Assembly: GCF_905171775.1 (NCBI RefSeq)
Contig: NC_053490.1
Span: forward strand, 461,725,143 to 461,789,142
Source: Rana temporaria
Taxonomy: Eukaryota > Chordata > Amphibia > Anura > Ranidae
DNA length: 64,000 nucleotides
Reading direction: 5' to 3'
The notes below the pieces were generated by a model. That model was not told where the DNA came from. It did not search any database and was given only the letters and a program-made list of their open reading frames with translations. A program made the position numbers and the translations under genes. How positions within the stretch are numbered: position 1 is the stretch's first letter; each line of letters begins with the position of its first letter. Below, piece by piece: positions 19,461 through 31,520 of the stretch.

Positions 19461-20994
19461 ATCAAAAGGTAATTGTATATGGCCAGCTATAATGTTTTAA
19501 TGGCCATTTGAATTTTATGATAACATGGAAGAAAGAATCTAGAATGTGAGGGAAAAATGTGCCTATAAAGTTAGTTCAAAGTTCACAGAATATGTTCCAC
19601 GTTGGCAATCAGGTCTTTGCATAAATAGAATCAGGCGTTTGTGTAGACTTCATATCTGTGAAACTGACTCCACGTACTCGGGATCAACCCTTGCCAAAAG
19701 CATGACCTGCAGTACAATGACACAATAATCTCCTCCTTGTAACTCATGACTATGAGTCAACTAGGTGAAATGTTTTCTCTGTAGAAGCTTCCAGAAAGTA
19801 CCTTTGTTGTATGTCTCTAGTAGTTCATCATACTGCTAGAACAATGCTGGATCTGCTGGTAGTTACGTAGCTGGAGGTAACAACCCATAACAAATGTACT
19901 CTAACGTGTGAAGAATTCAAAGTGCATTAAAGTTCTCTGAACCTCCAAATGTTATTTAATTTTTGGGCAAATGCCGTGTAAAGCCCCGCTGTCTGTTCCC
20001 AGCAAGATGTCATTCCCTTAATAATCCCTTTATAATGGGCAAATTAACCAAGCAAGAAGCTGACAGAATGGGCCCCTATCTGGTGCAAATCCAATGGGGA
20101 CATGAGTTCCAGTGACCCCGGTGACAACCAGGAATTCCCTCACTTTGGAGGGATTTCCTCTCACTTCCTGTTTTGGCTATGGGACAGGAAGTGAAGGACA
20201 GGTATCCCCCCCAATGGGACACAGACAGCAAACCTGACAGGAGTTATAACACTCCCTTACTCTATCCACAACAAAAAAAAGAAGAAAAGTTTGGCCTATT
20301 TTAATCCTTCTTTTCTTGGTCATCTGACTGCTTTTCTTATTTTCCCATGAGTACAGCCCGGGTTGGGGGCTGGACTAAGCCGGGTGATGTTGAGCTGCCA
20401 AGATGATCCTTTTATAGGGAGCCAGAGAACATTCCAGACTGTCACGAGGAGAAGATTTTCCCACTGAAGCTACAATCAGACAGGAATTCATAGCACCCTA
20501 TGATGAGAAAATTCAACATAGGAGAGAAAAAAATAATTCTTCTGTAATCTCATGGAAGTGGACTCCTTACCCCTTACCATTCTTTTAGTATACAATATCA
20601 GCGAGGGCAACCCCTCACACTCCATCTATACCCAAAATATACATTTTAGATGATGAACTTTTTCTGATCATCACAAACTGAAAAAAACTATTTAATATTT
20701 AATTCATTTTTAATATTCAAAGCAAACTCATCTATCCCTGTCTCCATGCTTTATTTTGTTGAGAAATCACTTTGTAAAACACCGCCCTAGCATTTTTAAC
20801 TTCGGCCATCTTGAGTAAGGGCAGATGATTCATGCAGCATTTACTTCTTGGTATCCATTTGCCCCTAGCTCGGGCATGCAGGCAGGAGGGTGTGCTAAGC
20901 TGAGAAAACCCCTTCCGAAGACTACTGGTATGTATGACATCATTCTGACCTAGAAACCAGGAAATAACGGAAGAAATGTAAAAAAAAAAAATGT
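19461..20994. other. 1.5 kb apparently single-copy intergenic DNA
   Basis: The longest stretch in the first half with no repeat I can name. Only short chance ORFs. No splice-flanked coding frame was convincing. Confidence 0.5.
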
Positions 20995-21969
20995 TTAACC
21001 ACTTGTGGACCGCCTAACGCCTATATAGGTCGGCAGAATGGCACGGCTGGGCACAGACACGTACAGTGCCCTTTAAGTGCCCAGCCGTGGGTCGCGCGTG
21101 CGCCGCCGGCGGCACGCTCGCGACACGGTCCGAAGCTCCGTGACCGCGCCCGCGGGACCTGATCACCCCCAGTGTCCCGCGATCGGGTCACAGGAGCTGA
21201 AGAACAGGGAGAGGTGAGTGTAAACAAACCTTCTCCGTTCTTCTCTGTGGCTTGTCACTGATCGTCTGTTCCCTGTTATAGGGAACGACGATCAGTGACG
21301 TCACACGTCCAGCCATGCCCCCCTACAGTAAGAATCACTCGCTTAGGGCACAATTAACCCCTTAACGCCCCCTAGTGGTTAACCTATTCACTGCCATTGT
21401 CATTTTCACAGTAATCAGTGCATTTTTATAGCACTTTTCGCTGTGAAAATGACAATGGTCCCAAAAATGTGTCCACCATAATGTCGCAGTCACGGAAAAA
21501 TTTGCTGATCGTCGCCATTACTAGTAAAAAAAAAATGATTAATAAAAATGCTATAAAACTATCCCCTATTTTGTAAACGCTATACATTGTGTGCAAGCCA
21601 ATCAATAAATGCTTACTGTGATTTTTTTTACAAAAAATATGTAGAAGAATACATATCAGCCTAAACTGAGGGAAAAAAACGTTTTTTTATATATTTTTGG
21701 GGGATATTTATTATAGCAAAAAGTAAAAAATATTGTTTTTTTTTCAAAATTGTCGCTCTATTTTTGTTTATAGCGCAAAAAAAAAAACTGCAGAGATGAT
21801 CAAATACCACCAAAAGAAATCTCTATTTGTGGGGAAAAAAAGGACGCCAATTTTGTTTGGGAGCCACGTCGCACGACTGCGCAATTGTCAGTTAAAGCGA
21901 TGCATTGCCGAATCGTAAAAAGGGGCAAGGTCCTTTACCTGCATAATGGTCCGGGTCTTAAGTGGTTAA
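20995..21969 (+). mobile_element. TTAA element of the CTTAAGTGGTTAA family
   Basis: 975 bp, TTAACCACTTGTGGACCGCC to GGTCCGGGTCTTAAGTGGTT plus AA, TTAA at 20995-20998 and 21966-21969. Same interior blocks as 16258-17125. Confidence 0.8.
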
Positions 21970-22968
21970 AAGAGGAGAATGGAAATGTTTTTAATTTTAG
22001 AATCATACTTACCTAGGTGGATGTAGCATCAGTCTGAGAACTGAGCGATCAGACACCACTGTCTATTTTGCCCCTCCAGCGCTCACTGGGCTGTGAAGGG
22101 GACAGGAGCGGCTGGCTCAGGCTCTCAGTGACTCGCTGAGAGGCTGAGCCGGTCCCAGTCCAGGCATTTAGACAGATTCCAATCATATGGTTGTGATCTT
22201 TCCGATCCTGGAATGGCTCTGTGATGTCAGTCCACAGCGGGCTTCAGTCCGCTGTCTGATGAAAATGGGTCACAGGAGTAAAATACGAACTACACTCCTG
22301 TGATCCATAGAAGTACAGCCAAACGAGCATAAAACAAGTAAATATAGACCTTCTTATATATTTACTAATGCTACCAACAAAAGATTAAAATAGTCCATGT
22401 TGACTGAGAGAGTTTAGCTCCGTTGTAAAATATGATTTTTAACACTCTATTATTAGATAGAAGTTAAAGTGCATTAATAGCTATTGGACTTTAATTGTTA
22501 AAGGTACTGAAAGTAGTCTGAGGTTCATTTACAAGGCAGGTTTTTTTTATTACCAGCAGAAGCAGCCACGATCTATGTACAGTATCCTAACCTAAAAAGT
22601 ATTTTTACTCTCATTCGTTCGCTGTTTCTTGCAGTGCCGTGGAGAACTCGGCTCGGGATATTACACAGACTTAAAAAATGTGCCTGTCTCATATGACTTG
22701 GCAATGAAGCTGATGAAACACACTGCACTCATTTCTTATACCGGATTCGTGGATTGGATTGGATCCAATATTGTTTTTAATCACACCGATAGGGCCATGA
22801 AAAAAAATAAAATAAATAGATACATAGCCTATGGGTTTGTCACCCCTATTACCCATTTGTTTTTAAATTAGTTATATTCTTAATGGAGGGCTATTGTGGT
22901 TGTTAAAGTGGTTCTATAGGCAGAAGTATTTTTACATGCATAGAATGCATTAAAGTGGTTGTAAACCT
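21970..22968. other. Intergenic, no confirmed feature
   Basis: A frame open at 22629-22871 follows a fair 3' splice-site-like tract (CTTGCAG at 22635) but ends in repeat-like sequence and matches nothing I know. A truncated TTAAAGTGG repeat end is at about 22900-22965. Confidence 0.4.
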
Positions 22969-23535
22969 TCGTGTTTTTTCACATTAATGCATCCTATACA
23001 TTAACTACATTAAATACCTCGCAGGCAGGGCCGCCATCAGGAATTATGGGACCCCTTACACAGCTTCAGGCATGGGCCCCCCCTGGAGCAGAGAAGCGGG
23101 GGAGGGGGGTGCTGCCGCCTGAAATTGAGAAGCGGGGGGGGGGGGGGGCTGCCGCACATTGAGAAGAAGCGGGGGGGGGGCCTTTACAAAAAAAAAAAAG
23201 AAGAAATAAAGAATAATATATATAGAAAAAAAGGGGGGTACCATCCAGGGACTTGGGGACCCCTGGGCCCTTTAATAAAAAGAAAAAAAGAAAAAATATA
23301 TATAAAAAATATATTTTTGTTTTTAAAAGGGTGGTTGGCATCTGGGGCCCTGGGGGTGTATATATACACAAATTATTATTATTTTTTATAAAATTCAATT
23401 ACAAAAAAAGGGGGGTTGACCTCTGGGCCCTTTAATAAAAAAAAGAAACCTCTGGGCCCTTTAATAAAAAATAAATAAAAACAAATATATATATATATAT
23501 ATATAAAGGGGAGTTTCCATCCTAGGCTCTTAAAA

Positions 23536-23593
<58 letters not shown>

Positions 23594-23677
23594 AAAAAAA
23601 TAAAAATAAGCATTTATAAAAAAAAAGGGGGGGGGGGTTTGCCACATGGGGCCCTGGGAACCTCTGAGCCCTTTAAT

Positions 23678-23771
<94 letters not shown>

Positions 23772-24430
23772 TAAAAAAGAACTAAAAAGAAAAAAAAGAA
23801 ATAAAAAATTATAAAAAAAGGGGGGTTGCCATCCGGGGCCCTGGGGACCTCTGGGCCCTTTAATAATATATATATATATAAATATATAATATATAATATA
23901 TATATAAAAATATATATAATTTTTTTTTATATAAAAAAGGGGGTTGTCATCCGGGGTCCTGGGGATCTCTGGGCCCCTGGGCAGGGCCATCTTAATGGCA
24001 TCATGGACCCCTGGGCAAAGTAATGCTCTGGGGCCCCTACAATGGAAACAGTGCAGGTAAACAGAAATCAAGTAGGTAGGAGGTAGGGGATATCTAGGCT
24101 GTAGAGTGCTGGGGGGATATCTGGGATGTAGAGGGGTGAGAGTGCTGGGGGATATCTGGGATGTAGAGGGGCAGCCCAGGCTCAAAGACCAGCTGCTTTG
24201 GGGAAGAAGCAGGGGCCCCCTATGCAAATGGGGCCCCTGGGCAGTGCCCAGGTGTGCCCTCTCATTAAGACAGCCCTGCCCCTGGGGACCTTTGGACCCC
24301 TAAAAATAAATAAATAATAAATTGGCCATTTAATAAAAAAAAATATATATATATTATTATTATTTTTTTATATAAAAAATAAATAAAAAAAAGGGGGGTT
24401 GCCATCTGGGGCCCTGTGGGCCTCCGGGCC
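22969..24430. repeat. Low-complexity ladder of GGGCCC/TTTAATAAA/(TA)n units
   Basis: About eight degenerate units each read like GGGCCCTTTAATAAA, A-rich tract, (TA)n, then GGGG(T)TGCCATCNGGGGCCC. (TA)n tracts lie at about 23485-23505, 23542-23590 and 23694-23770. A separate inverted-ended insert (GCAGGGCCATCTTAATG / CATTAAGACAGCCCTGC) occupies 23981-24279. ORFs here are homopolymer artefacts. Confidence 0.65.
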
Positions 24431-25132
24431 CCTTACAGGTGTACTGCCTGTACCCCCCTGATGGTGGCCCTTCTTGCAGTCACCACCCCCCGTTTTACTT
24501 ACCTGAGCACCAAATCTCTGTGGGTGCGATCCTGTGTTGCTTTCCCCCAGGTCTTGTCGGCTCTTGATTGGATGATTGATAGCAGCGTGGCCATTGGCTT
24601 CCGCTGCTGTCAATCAAATCCAATGATGCGCCCGCCGGGGGGCGGGGCAGAGTCATACAATTGGCATCTATGGACGCTAATTGTATGGCACGGGAGCAAG
24701 CCCACAAGGTAACCCCCTCGGGAAACAGCTTCCCAGAGGGGGTTAGCTCTTGCGGGGCCCCTAGAAGAGGACGATCGGGGACACTCTTTGCAAAACGTAC
24801 TGTACAGTGGAGGTAAGTATGATATGTTTTTTTTTTCATTATTATTTTATACCGAAACCTTTCCAACCCCTTTGAGGTAAAAAACCTTCTGCGTGCAGTA
24901 ACCCCTCCCCCTCCCTATACTTACCTGTATGAGTCTGATCTCGATGACCAACGATGGGCACAAGAGCAGAGGCTCTGTCTGCTCTCTTCCTTCTCAGTGG
25001 CTCAGAGACAGCAGTCAATAGACACAGACAGCGTGGCTTAAGAGTGAGCCCGCACGAGGGCTTCCATAGCAAAGCACTCTGTGGGAGACCCGAGAAGAGG
25101 AGGTTCGGGGCTGTTCTGTGCAAAACCATTAA
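24431..25132. repeat. Two tandem repeat units with splice-site-like ends
   Basis: Unit A starts ACTTACCTGAG at 24497 and ends GGAGGTAAGTATGAT near 24820. Unit B starts ACTTACCTGTATG at 24919 and ends CTCTGTGCAAAACC near 25128. They resemble 15943-16257. No gene. Confidence 0.5.
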
Positions 25133-25443
25133 CCCTCGTTCACATTGAATGCGGCATTGAAATCGCGGGACTTCATCTGAGATCGCACAATTTTAAAGCC
25201 GTATGTCAGTGCAACTTCAGGTGCGACTATGACAATTGCGTGGCTTCATACACGGATGTCTATTCAGGTCGCACCTGAAATAGCGAAAAGTAGTACAGGA
25301 AGTACTTTTTCAACTCGATGTAGCACCGCAAAGTCAGGGTTGCATCGATTTAAACATGGCCATTGCCGACAACAGGGTGCTACTTGTCATGCGATTTGAC
25401 TTGTCAAATCGCATGACAAGTCGCTGCAATGTGAATGAGGGCT
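25133..25443. mobile_element. CCTCGTTCACATTG miniature element
   Basis: Ends CCCTCGTTCACATTG and CAATGTGAATGAGGG are inverted repeats. The interior has a perfect hairpin GCGATTTGACTTG/TCAAATCGCATGACAAG at about 25391-25422. CAGGTAAGT follows at 25453-25461. Confidence 0.6.
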
Positions 25444-26269
25444 CACACAGAACAGGTAAGTATAACATGGTTGTTATTTAAAAAAATATATATTAACATT
25501 TTGAATAACTTTTTACCCCCTTCATGACCGGACCATTTTTACTGCATTGCACTTCTTTAACTGGTAATTGCGCGGTCATATGACGCTGTACCCAAATTAA
25601 ATTTATATTATTTTTTCTTTTAGTGGTATTTGATCATCACTGGGTTTTTTATTTTTTGCGATATAAACGAAAACTAACTGCCACTGACGTCACCAGTGAC
25701 ATTAATACAGTGATAATCAGTGCCGGTTGGTGTAATTTTTTTTGGGGGGGGGGGGGTGGCAAACAGTATGACACTCTTCCAGTTCGGTCAGTCGGAAACA
25801 CTTACCCCATCACTGGCGGCTTCCCCTGCTCGGTGGCGACTTCCCCTGCTCGGCCTCCCGTTCTGCTGCTGTTCTCCTGCGGTCTCTCGTTCTCCAAGTC
25901 ATCACGGCTTAGGGGTCAGATGAATGGATGGGGGGGGCCGCGCCCATGCACCCTTAATGGACGGGTTGCTTTTGGTTTGGTTTAGGGACGACGCGCTATG
26001 CTCAGTGTGCCACGCCAACCCCCTCCCCAAAGTTTCCTTGCATCTCTCTCCTACCTTGCCTGGCTCTAGTAACTCCCTTTGTAGGCGGTTTTGCCTCACC
26101 TTGCAAGGAGCAGAAGCGGAGGGTGAAAGTTGGAGGTGGCAGAATAGGGTTCCAGCTGCAAAACTGGGTGCTAGGGCAACATGACAAGGCTTGGAGGGCC
26201 GAAATTGGTCCGTGGGCTTTGTGTGATTGGCTATAAAATGGCTATACCTATGAAACTGGCTAGGAAGGG
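25444..26269. other. Intergenic, partial TTAA-family remnant and GC-rich spacer
   Basis: 25505-25680 resembles the reversed 3' part of the TTAA family. 25740-26269 is GC-rich with no gene recognised. Confidence 0.4.
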
Positions 26270-26671
26270 GTTAACATCGTCGTTTGTGTTCGGCTTTTTC
26301 TGGCGTATAGTTACCCCTGCTGTATGAGGCGTACTCAATGTTAAGTATGGCCGTCGTTCCCGCGTCGAATTTTGAATCTTTCTACGTTGTTTGCGTAAGT
26401 CGTTCGAGAATAGGGATTTGCGTAGAATGACGTCACCGTCGTAAGCATTGGCTTGTTCCGGTTTAATTTCGAGCATGCGCACTGGGATACCCCCACGGAC
26501 GGCGCATGCGCCGTTAAAAAAAAACGTTGTTTACGTCGGGTCACAACGTATTTACATAAAACACGCCCCCATCACATCTATTTGAATTGTGCGCCCTTAC
26601 GCCGCCAAAGATAAAGTACGCCACCGTAACTTACGGCGCGCATTCTTTGAGGATTAAAATCTGGATCTGGC
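26270..26671. mobile_element. GGCCAGATTCAC-type miniature element, truncated copy 4
   Basis: Only the right part is present. It shares AATGTTAAGTATGGCCGTCG and TTTGCGTAAGTCGTTC with copies 1 and 6 and ends ATCTGGATCTGGCCC. Confidence 0.55.
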
Positions 26672-26846
26672 CCTTAATTTAGACAGGGTTTTATCTGGAA
26701 GTCTGTTAATTTTCACTGGACAATAAAAGAGGATTGCTCAGAGCTGGATTAACTCTGTGTGGCAAGACTGGGCACAGATGATAGGAAATCTTATTCTCTA
26801 CATTGTGACATCAAACAAAAAAAAAAAGTTTGGGTTTACATCCACT
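26672..26846. other. Intergenic spacer
   Basis: No feature recognised. Confidence 0.4.
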
Positions 26847-27862
26847 TTAACCATTCCATACCAGGCACTTACGCACCTTCCTGCCCAAGCCAATTTTTTA
26901 GCTTTCAGCACTGTCGCACTTTGAATGACAATTGCGCGGTCATGCTACACTGAACCCAAATGACATTTTTATCATTTTGTTCCCACAAATGGAGCTTTCT
27001 TTTGGTGGTATTTGATCACCTCTGCGATTTGTATTTTTTGCACAACAACTAAAAAAAGACCGAAAATTTTGAAAAAAATAAAGTTTTTATTTTTTTCTGT
27101 AAATTTTTTGGGTAAATAAGTACATTTTCTACTTCGATTATGGGCACCGATGAGGTGGCACTGATGGGCACCGGTGAGGCGAAAATGATGGGCACCGGTG
27201 AGGCGGCACTGTTAGACACTGATAGGCAGCACTGATGGGCACTGATAGGCAGCACTGGTATGCGGCACTGATTTGCACTCATAGGTGGCACTGATGAGCA
27301 CTCATAGGCGGCACTGGGCACTCATAGGCGGCACAGATGGGCACTCATGAGCGGCACTTATGGGTACTTATGGGTGGCACAGATGGGCACTGATAGGTGG
27401 GCACTGGTCATGGATGGGCACTGAGGGGTGGCACTGATGGACACTGTGGGGTGGCACTGATGGACCCTGAGGAGTGGCACTGATGGACACTGAGGGGTCC
27501 ATGTTGCCAGTCAGTGCCCATTTGTGGGCACTTATTGGCATCTATTCTTTATTTTTTTTTACTGCCCTTTTTTTATTTCCCTTTTTTTTCTGCCCTTCCC
27601 TGGTTGTCCAGTGTGGGCTTCCCTGGTGGTCCAGTGTGGGCATCAACGGCTCTTCCTGTTTACATCGTGATCAGCCATGAGGCTCTTTACCGAGATCGGA
27701 GATGCAGGGTGTCAGACTGACACCCCGCATCACCGATCGCCACGCAACCCCACGGGCGCGCGCCGGCATGAAATCCTGCAGGACGTCAATAGACGTCCAG
27801 TCAGGATTTCACAACCACTTCCCGGACGTCAATTGTCCATTGACCGGGCGGGAAGTGGTTAA
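26847..27862 (-). mobile_element. TTAA element carrying an internal minisatellite
   Basis: TTAACCATTCCATACC at the left and GGGCGGGAAGTGGTTAA at the right, TTAA at 26847-26850 and 27859-27862. It is oriented opposite to 16258-17125, with the shared TTTGGTGGTATTTGATCACC block at about 27001-27020. A 10-20 bp minisatellite occupies 27128-27515. Confidence 0.7.
27128..27515. repeat. Minisatellite GGCACTGATGGGCACTGA
   Basis: About 20 degenerate copies of a unit built from GGCACTGAT and GGGCACTCATAGGC. Not coding. Confidence 0.85.
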
Positions 27863-28126
27863 GCTAGTGCATTGTTGGTTCACTTACCTTTTCCTTCGAT
27901 TTCCCTTCTAAATGTTTTTTTTTCTTGTTTTCTTTGTCTAAATTTCTCACTTCTTGTTCCCCCTCAGTAAGGTGTTCAGTAAGCTGTTCTGGCTGACTAA
28001 CCACCGCTCGGATGATGGTGGCAAGTTTACTGAGGAGAAACAGGAAGTGAGAAATTCAAAGAAAAAAAAACATTTAGAAGGGAAATCGAAGGAAAAGGTA
28101 AGTGAACCAACAATGCACTAGCTTAA
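27859..28126. mobile_element. TTAA palindromic element sharing TTAA with both neighbours
   Basis: 268 bp. TTAAGCTAGTGCATTG and CAATGCACTAGCTTAA are the ends of arms of roughly 100 bp around a short centre near 27990. Its left TTAA is the right TTAA of the previous element, and its right TTAA (28123-28126) is the left TTAA of the next. Confidence 0.8.
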
Positions 28127-29818
28127 CCACTTAAGGACCCCTTCACGCCGATATACGTCGGCAGAATGGCACGGCTGGGCACATCAACGTACCTGTACGT
28201 TGCCCTTTAAGCCCAGCCGTGGGGTCGCGCGGCACGTGCACGTGACCCGGTCCGAGGCTCCGTGGCTGCAGCCGCGGGACTCGTGGACCCGATCGCCGCT
28301 GGAGTCCCGCGATCGGTCCCCGGAGCTGAAGAACGGGGAGAGCTGTGTGTAAACACAGCTTCCCCGTTCTTCACTGTGGCGCTGTCATCGATCGTGTGTT
28401 CCCTTATATAGGGAATCACAATCAATGACGTCACACCTACAGCCACACCCCCTACAGTTAGAAACACAGATGAGGTCACACTTAACCCCATCAGCGCCCC
28501 CTTGTTGTTAACTCCCAAACTGCAATTGTCATTTTCACAGTAAACAATGGCCAGAATTCACATACATTGCCACATATTTATGCCGGCGTAGCGTATATAT
28601 CAGCGCAGAGAGGCAAGCACCGAATTCACAAAGCACTTGCCTCCCAAACTGCGCTGGGTTCCCTCGGCGCAAGCCGTCGTAGGTGGAAGTGGGCGTGAGC
28701 CATGCTAATGAGGCATGACCCCATGCAAATGATGGGCCGAGTGCCATACAAGTACTTAAAACGTGGACGTATCCCAGTGCGCATGCTCAGAATCACGTCG
28801 GAACTACTCCCTAAGATACGACGGATCACTGCCTACGACGTGAACGTAACCTACGCCCAGCCCTATTCACGTACTACGTAAACGACATGAAATACGACGG
28901 CTGTGTTCCCTGGTCCATACCTTAGCATGAGTTGTGCCTCATATATGGGGAATAACTTTACGTCGGATGTACGACTTACGCTAACCGCGTATATTATGTG
29001 CCTGGCGCAAGAACGTTCATGAATCGACGTATCTCCCTCATTTCCATATTTGAATAGGAAATCAATGGTAGCGCCACCTACGTCCAGCGTAAATATGCGC
29101 CCACGATACGCCGGTGTAGGAAAGTTACATCGGTCGGATGAAGCCTATTTTCAGGCGTATCTTGTTATCAGAGTCCGGCGCATTGATACGACAGCGCATA
29201 TTTACACTTACGCGGCGTATCTGTAGATACGACGGCATAAGTACTTTGTGAATCCGGGCCAATGCATTTTAAATGCATTTTTTGCTGTGAAAATGACAAT
29301 GGTCCCAAAAATGTGTCAAAATTGTCCGAAGTGTCCGCTATAATGTCGCAGTCACGAAAAAAAAACGCTGATCGCCGCCATTAGTAGTAAAAAAAATGCA
29401 ATAAAACTATCCCCTATTTTGCAAACGCTATAAATTTTGCGCAAACCAACCGATAAACGCTTATTGCGATTTTTTTTACCAAAAATAGGTAGAAGAATAC
29501 GTATCGGCCTAAACTGAGGAAAAAAATATTTTTTTTTATATATTTTTGGGGGATATTTATTATAGCAAAAAGTAAAAAATATTGCATTTTTTTCAAAATT
29601 GTCGCTATATTTTTGTTTATCGCGCAAAAAATAAAAACCGTACAGGTGATCAAATACCACCAAAAGAAAGCTCTATTTGTGGGAAAAAAAGGACACCAAT
29701 TTTGTTTGGGAGCCACGTCGCACAACCGCGCAATTGTCAGTTAAAGCGACGCAGTGCCGAATCGCAAAAACTAGCTGGGTCCTTTAGCTGCCTAAAGGTC
29801 CGGGTCTTAAGTGGTTAA
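28123..29818 (+). mobile_element. TTAA element of the CTTAAGTGGTTAA family with nested insert
   Basis: TTAACCACTTAAGGACCCC to GGTCCGGGTCTTAAGTGGTT plus AA. An unrelated 0.7 kb element (28551-29264) interrupts it between CAGTAAACAATG and AATGCATTTTAAATGC. Without that insert its length matches 20995-21969. Confidence 0.8.
28551..29264. mobile_element. GGCCAGAATTCAC-type miniature element, copy 5, nested
   Basis: Ends GGCCAGAATTCACA and TGTGAATCCGGGCC. AAT flanks both sides and may be the target duplication. CpG-rich interior as in copy 2. Confidence 0.7.
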
Positions 29819-30302
29819 AGGGTCCTATTTAGAAAATAAAACACAAACCTTTACAACCCCTTTAACAGTTACCTCAGGTGTGTTATCTGGACTCACCTCT
29901 GGATTACCTTTAGCCTTCCTTTTGAGGAACATCTCCCCCCCACCTTAGTGACTAAGCATGTTGGTCTGTTAATGGTTAACAGTGGTTCTGTTTGGTAATA
30001 AAGGTTAAAGTTTATTTCAGAATTAAAATGTTTTTTAAACCCAATAAAGGGGCGGTGGCCAAAAGTTTTCCCACAACCTTTATTGTGTGTCCACTTTATT
30101 ATTTAGGGATGTTGTTATGGTATGATGGGTGTTAATAGGGTATACAATCTTGTACATGTTCTGTTCCAGTCTATTTAGGACCATAACATAGGCCGGCCAA
30201 TGACTGTGGTCATAGGCATCCGCAGAACTTTTTTCAGGACGGAGGCAACATTTTAAGGTCAACCATGCCCCGCTCCTTTTCGACAATATCATTATCACAT
30301 TA
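29819..30302. other. Intergenic spacer
   Basis: No feature recognised. Confidence 0.4.
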
Positions 30303-30519
30303 TCATGGTCAGAGACTGCAGACATGATACAAGAGATGGTCAGAGACTGCAGACATGATACAAGAGATGGTCAGATACTGTGGACATGGTACAGAAGACG
30401 GTCAGGGACTGCAGACATACTACAGGAGATGGTCAGAGATTGCAGACATGATACAGGATACATGGTGCAGGAGATGGTCAGAGACTGTGGACATAGTACA
30501 GGAGATGGTCAGAGACTGA
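30303..30519. repeat. Minisatellite of about 36 bp
   Basis: Six to seven copies of GATGGTCAGAGACTGCAGAC followed by ATGATACAAGA, with the TACAGGA variant. The plus-strand ORF across it is a repeat artefact. Confidence 0.85.
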
Positions 30520-31077
30520 GGCCCCGGGCCCCACTTTACTTGTCAGCCTCAATTATTACTGTCCTGTCCCCCAGTCACAGTGCCAGGCCCGACTTGTGTC
30601 ACCTTCTATTCAAGTTATCCATCTTATTCCATTTCCTCACCTTCTAATAATGATATCCCTAAGTGGTGGTGGACCAGGGTCCTTCAACAACAGTCGGATG
30701 GGCCACGGGTGGGAGGAGAGCTTGGGCACTGTCGCTGTGGGCACAGGCAACTGTGGAATTGGATGGAGTTAAAAGCATGCATGACAAAACGCTAATAAAC
30801 GCTATTGCAAAAATTTTGAAAAAAGTTGAAAAACTCACTGTCGTTTTTATAATGTTATTTTAACGTCCAGTGTGCATGAGGCCTTAGTCTCTATCAGAAG
30901 CACAGGTGATGGTTTCAGATCTGGAGTAAACCAGGGACAGTGCATTCTCGCCACAACACAGGAAGTGCACGAACAAGGACCTTCAGGCTACAAATAGGGA
31001 TTATTTTATCAAAGCTACAGATTTCAATTGGTTGAAAATTACATTCAAAATTATATTAACATGTTAACCAGAGGCAT
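30520..31077. other. Intergenic spacer
   Basis: No gene. A truncated repeat end (CCAGTGTGCATGAGGCC) lies at about 30868. Confidence 0.4.
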
Positions 31078-31520
31078 ACTAAGTGGGGGGCACCACACAC
31101 TATGGAGGTGTCAGGCCGGCACCCCCTCCGCGATTGTATTACACCCTTGGTTTAGGCAGAGCCGCAGCGGCACAGTGACAGGCATAGACGAGGCGAGCTA
31201 CAGTGCCGAATCGCGAAGCAGGGGGGGTGGGTGCAGGGTGACACCGCTGCACCTTCCATCCCCTCTTCTCGCGGCCACGAGCTGTCTGTCTGTGCGATCC
31301 CGGATGTCACACAGGCACAGCCGAGCAGCAGAGTAAATTTGCCTCCCCCTCCTCTTAGTTTATGAGTAAACAGGGGGAGGGGATCTGCTGTGCATCATGT
31401 GCTGCCGGCGTTGATCTGAGGTACTGAAGGGGGGTCCTCTAGTAATTTGGGGGGCCCTCCATGGCTTTGCAGGGCCCTAAGCGGCTTGCATAGTGAGCCT
31501 ATAGGGCGGATCGGCCATGT

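Noticed and set aside
22629..22871. Possible exon starting after CTTGCAG
   Set aside because: Plausible acceptor but no donor, no known family, and the frame runs into repeat-like AT-rich sequence.
23066..24227. Tyr/Ile-rich ORFs
   Set aside because: (TA)n, poly(A) and poly(G) artefacts.
27128..27515. CRISPR-like array
   Set aside because: Vertebrate minisatellite. Units are contiguous and degenerate, without unique spacers.
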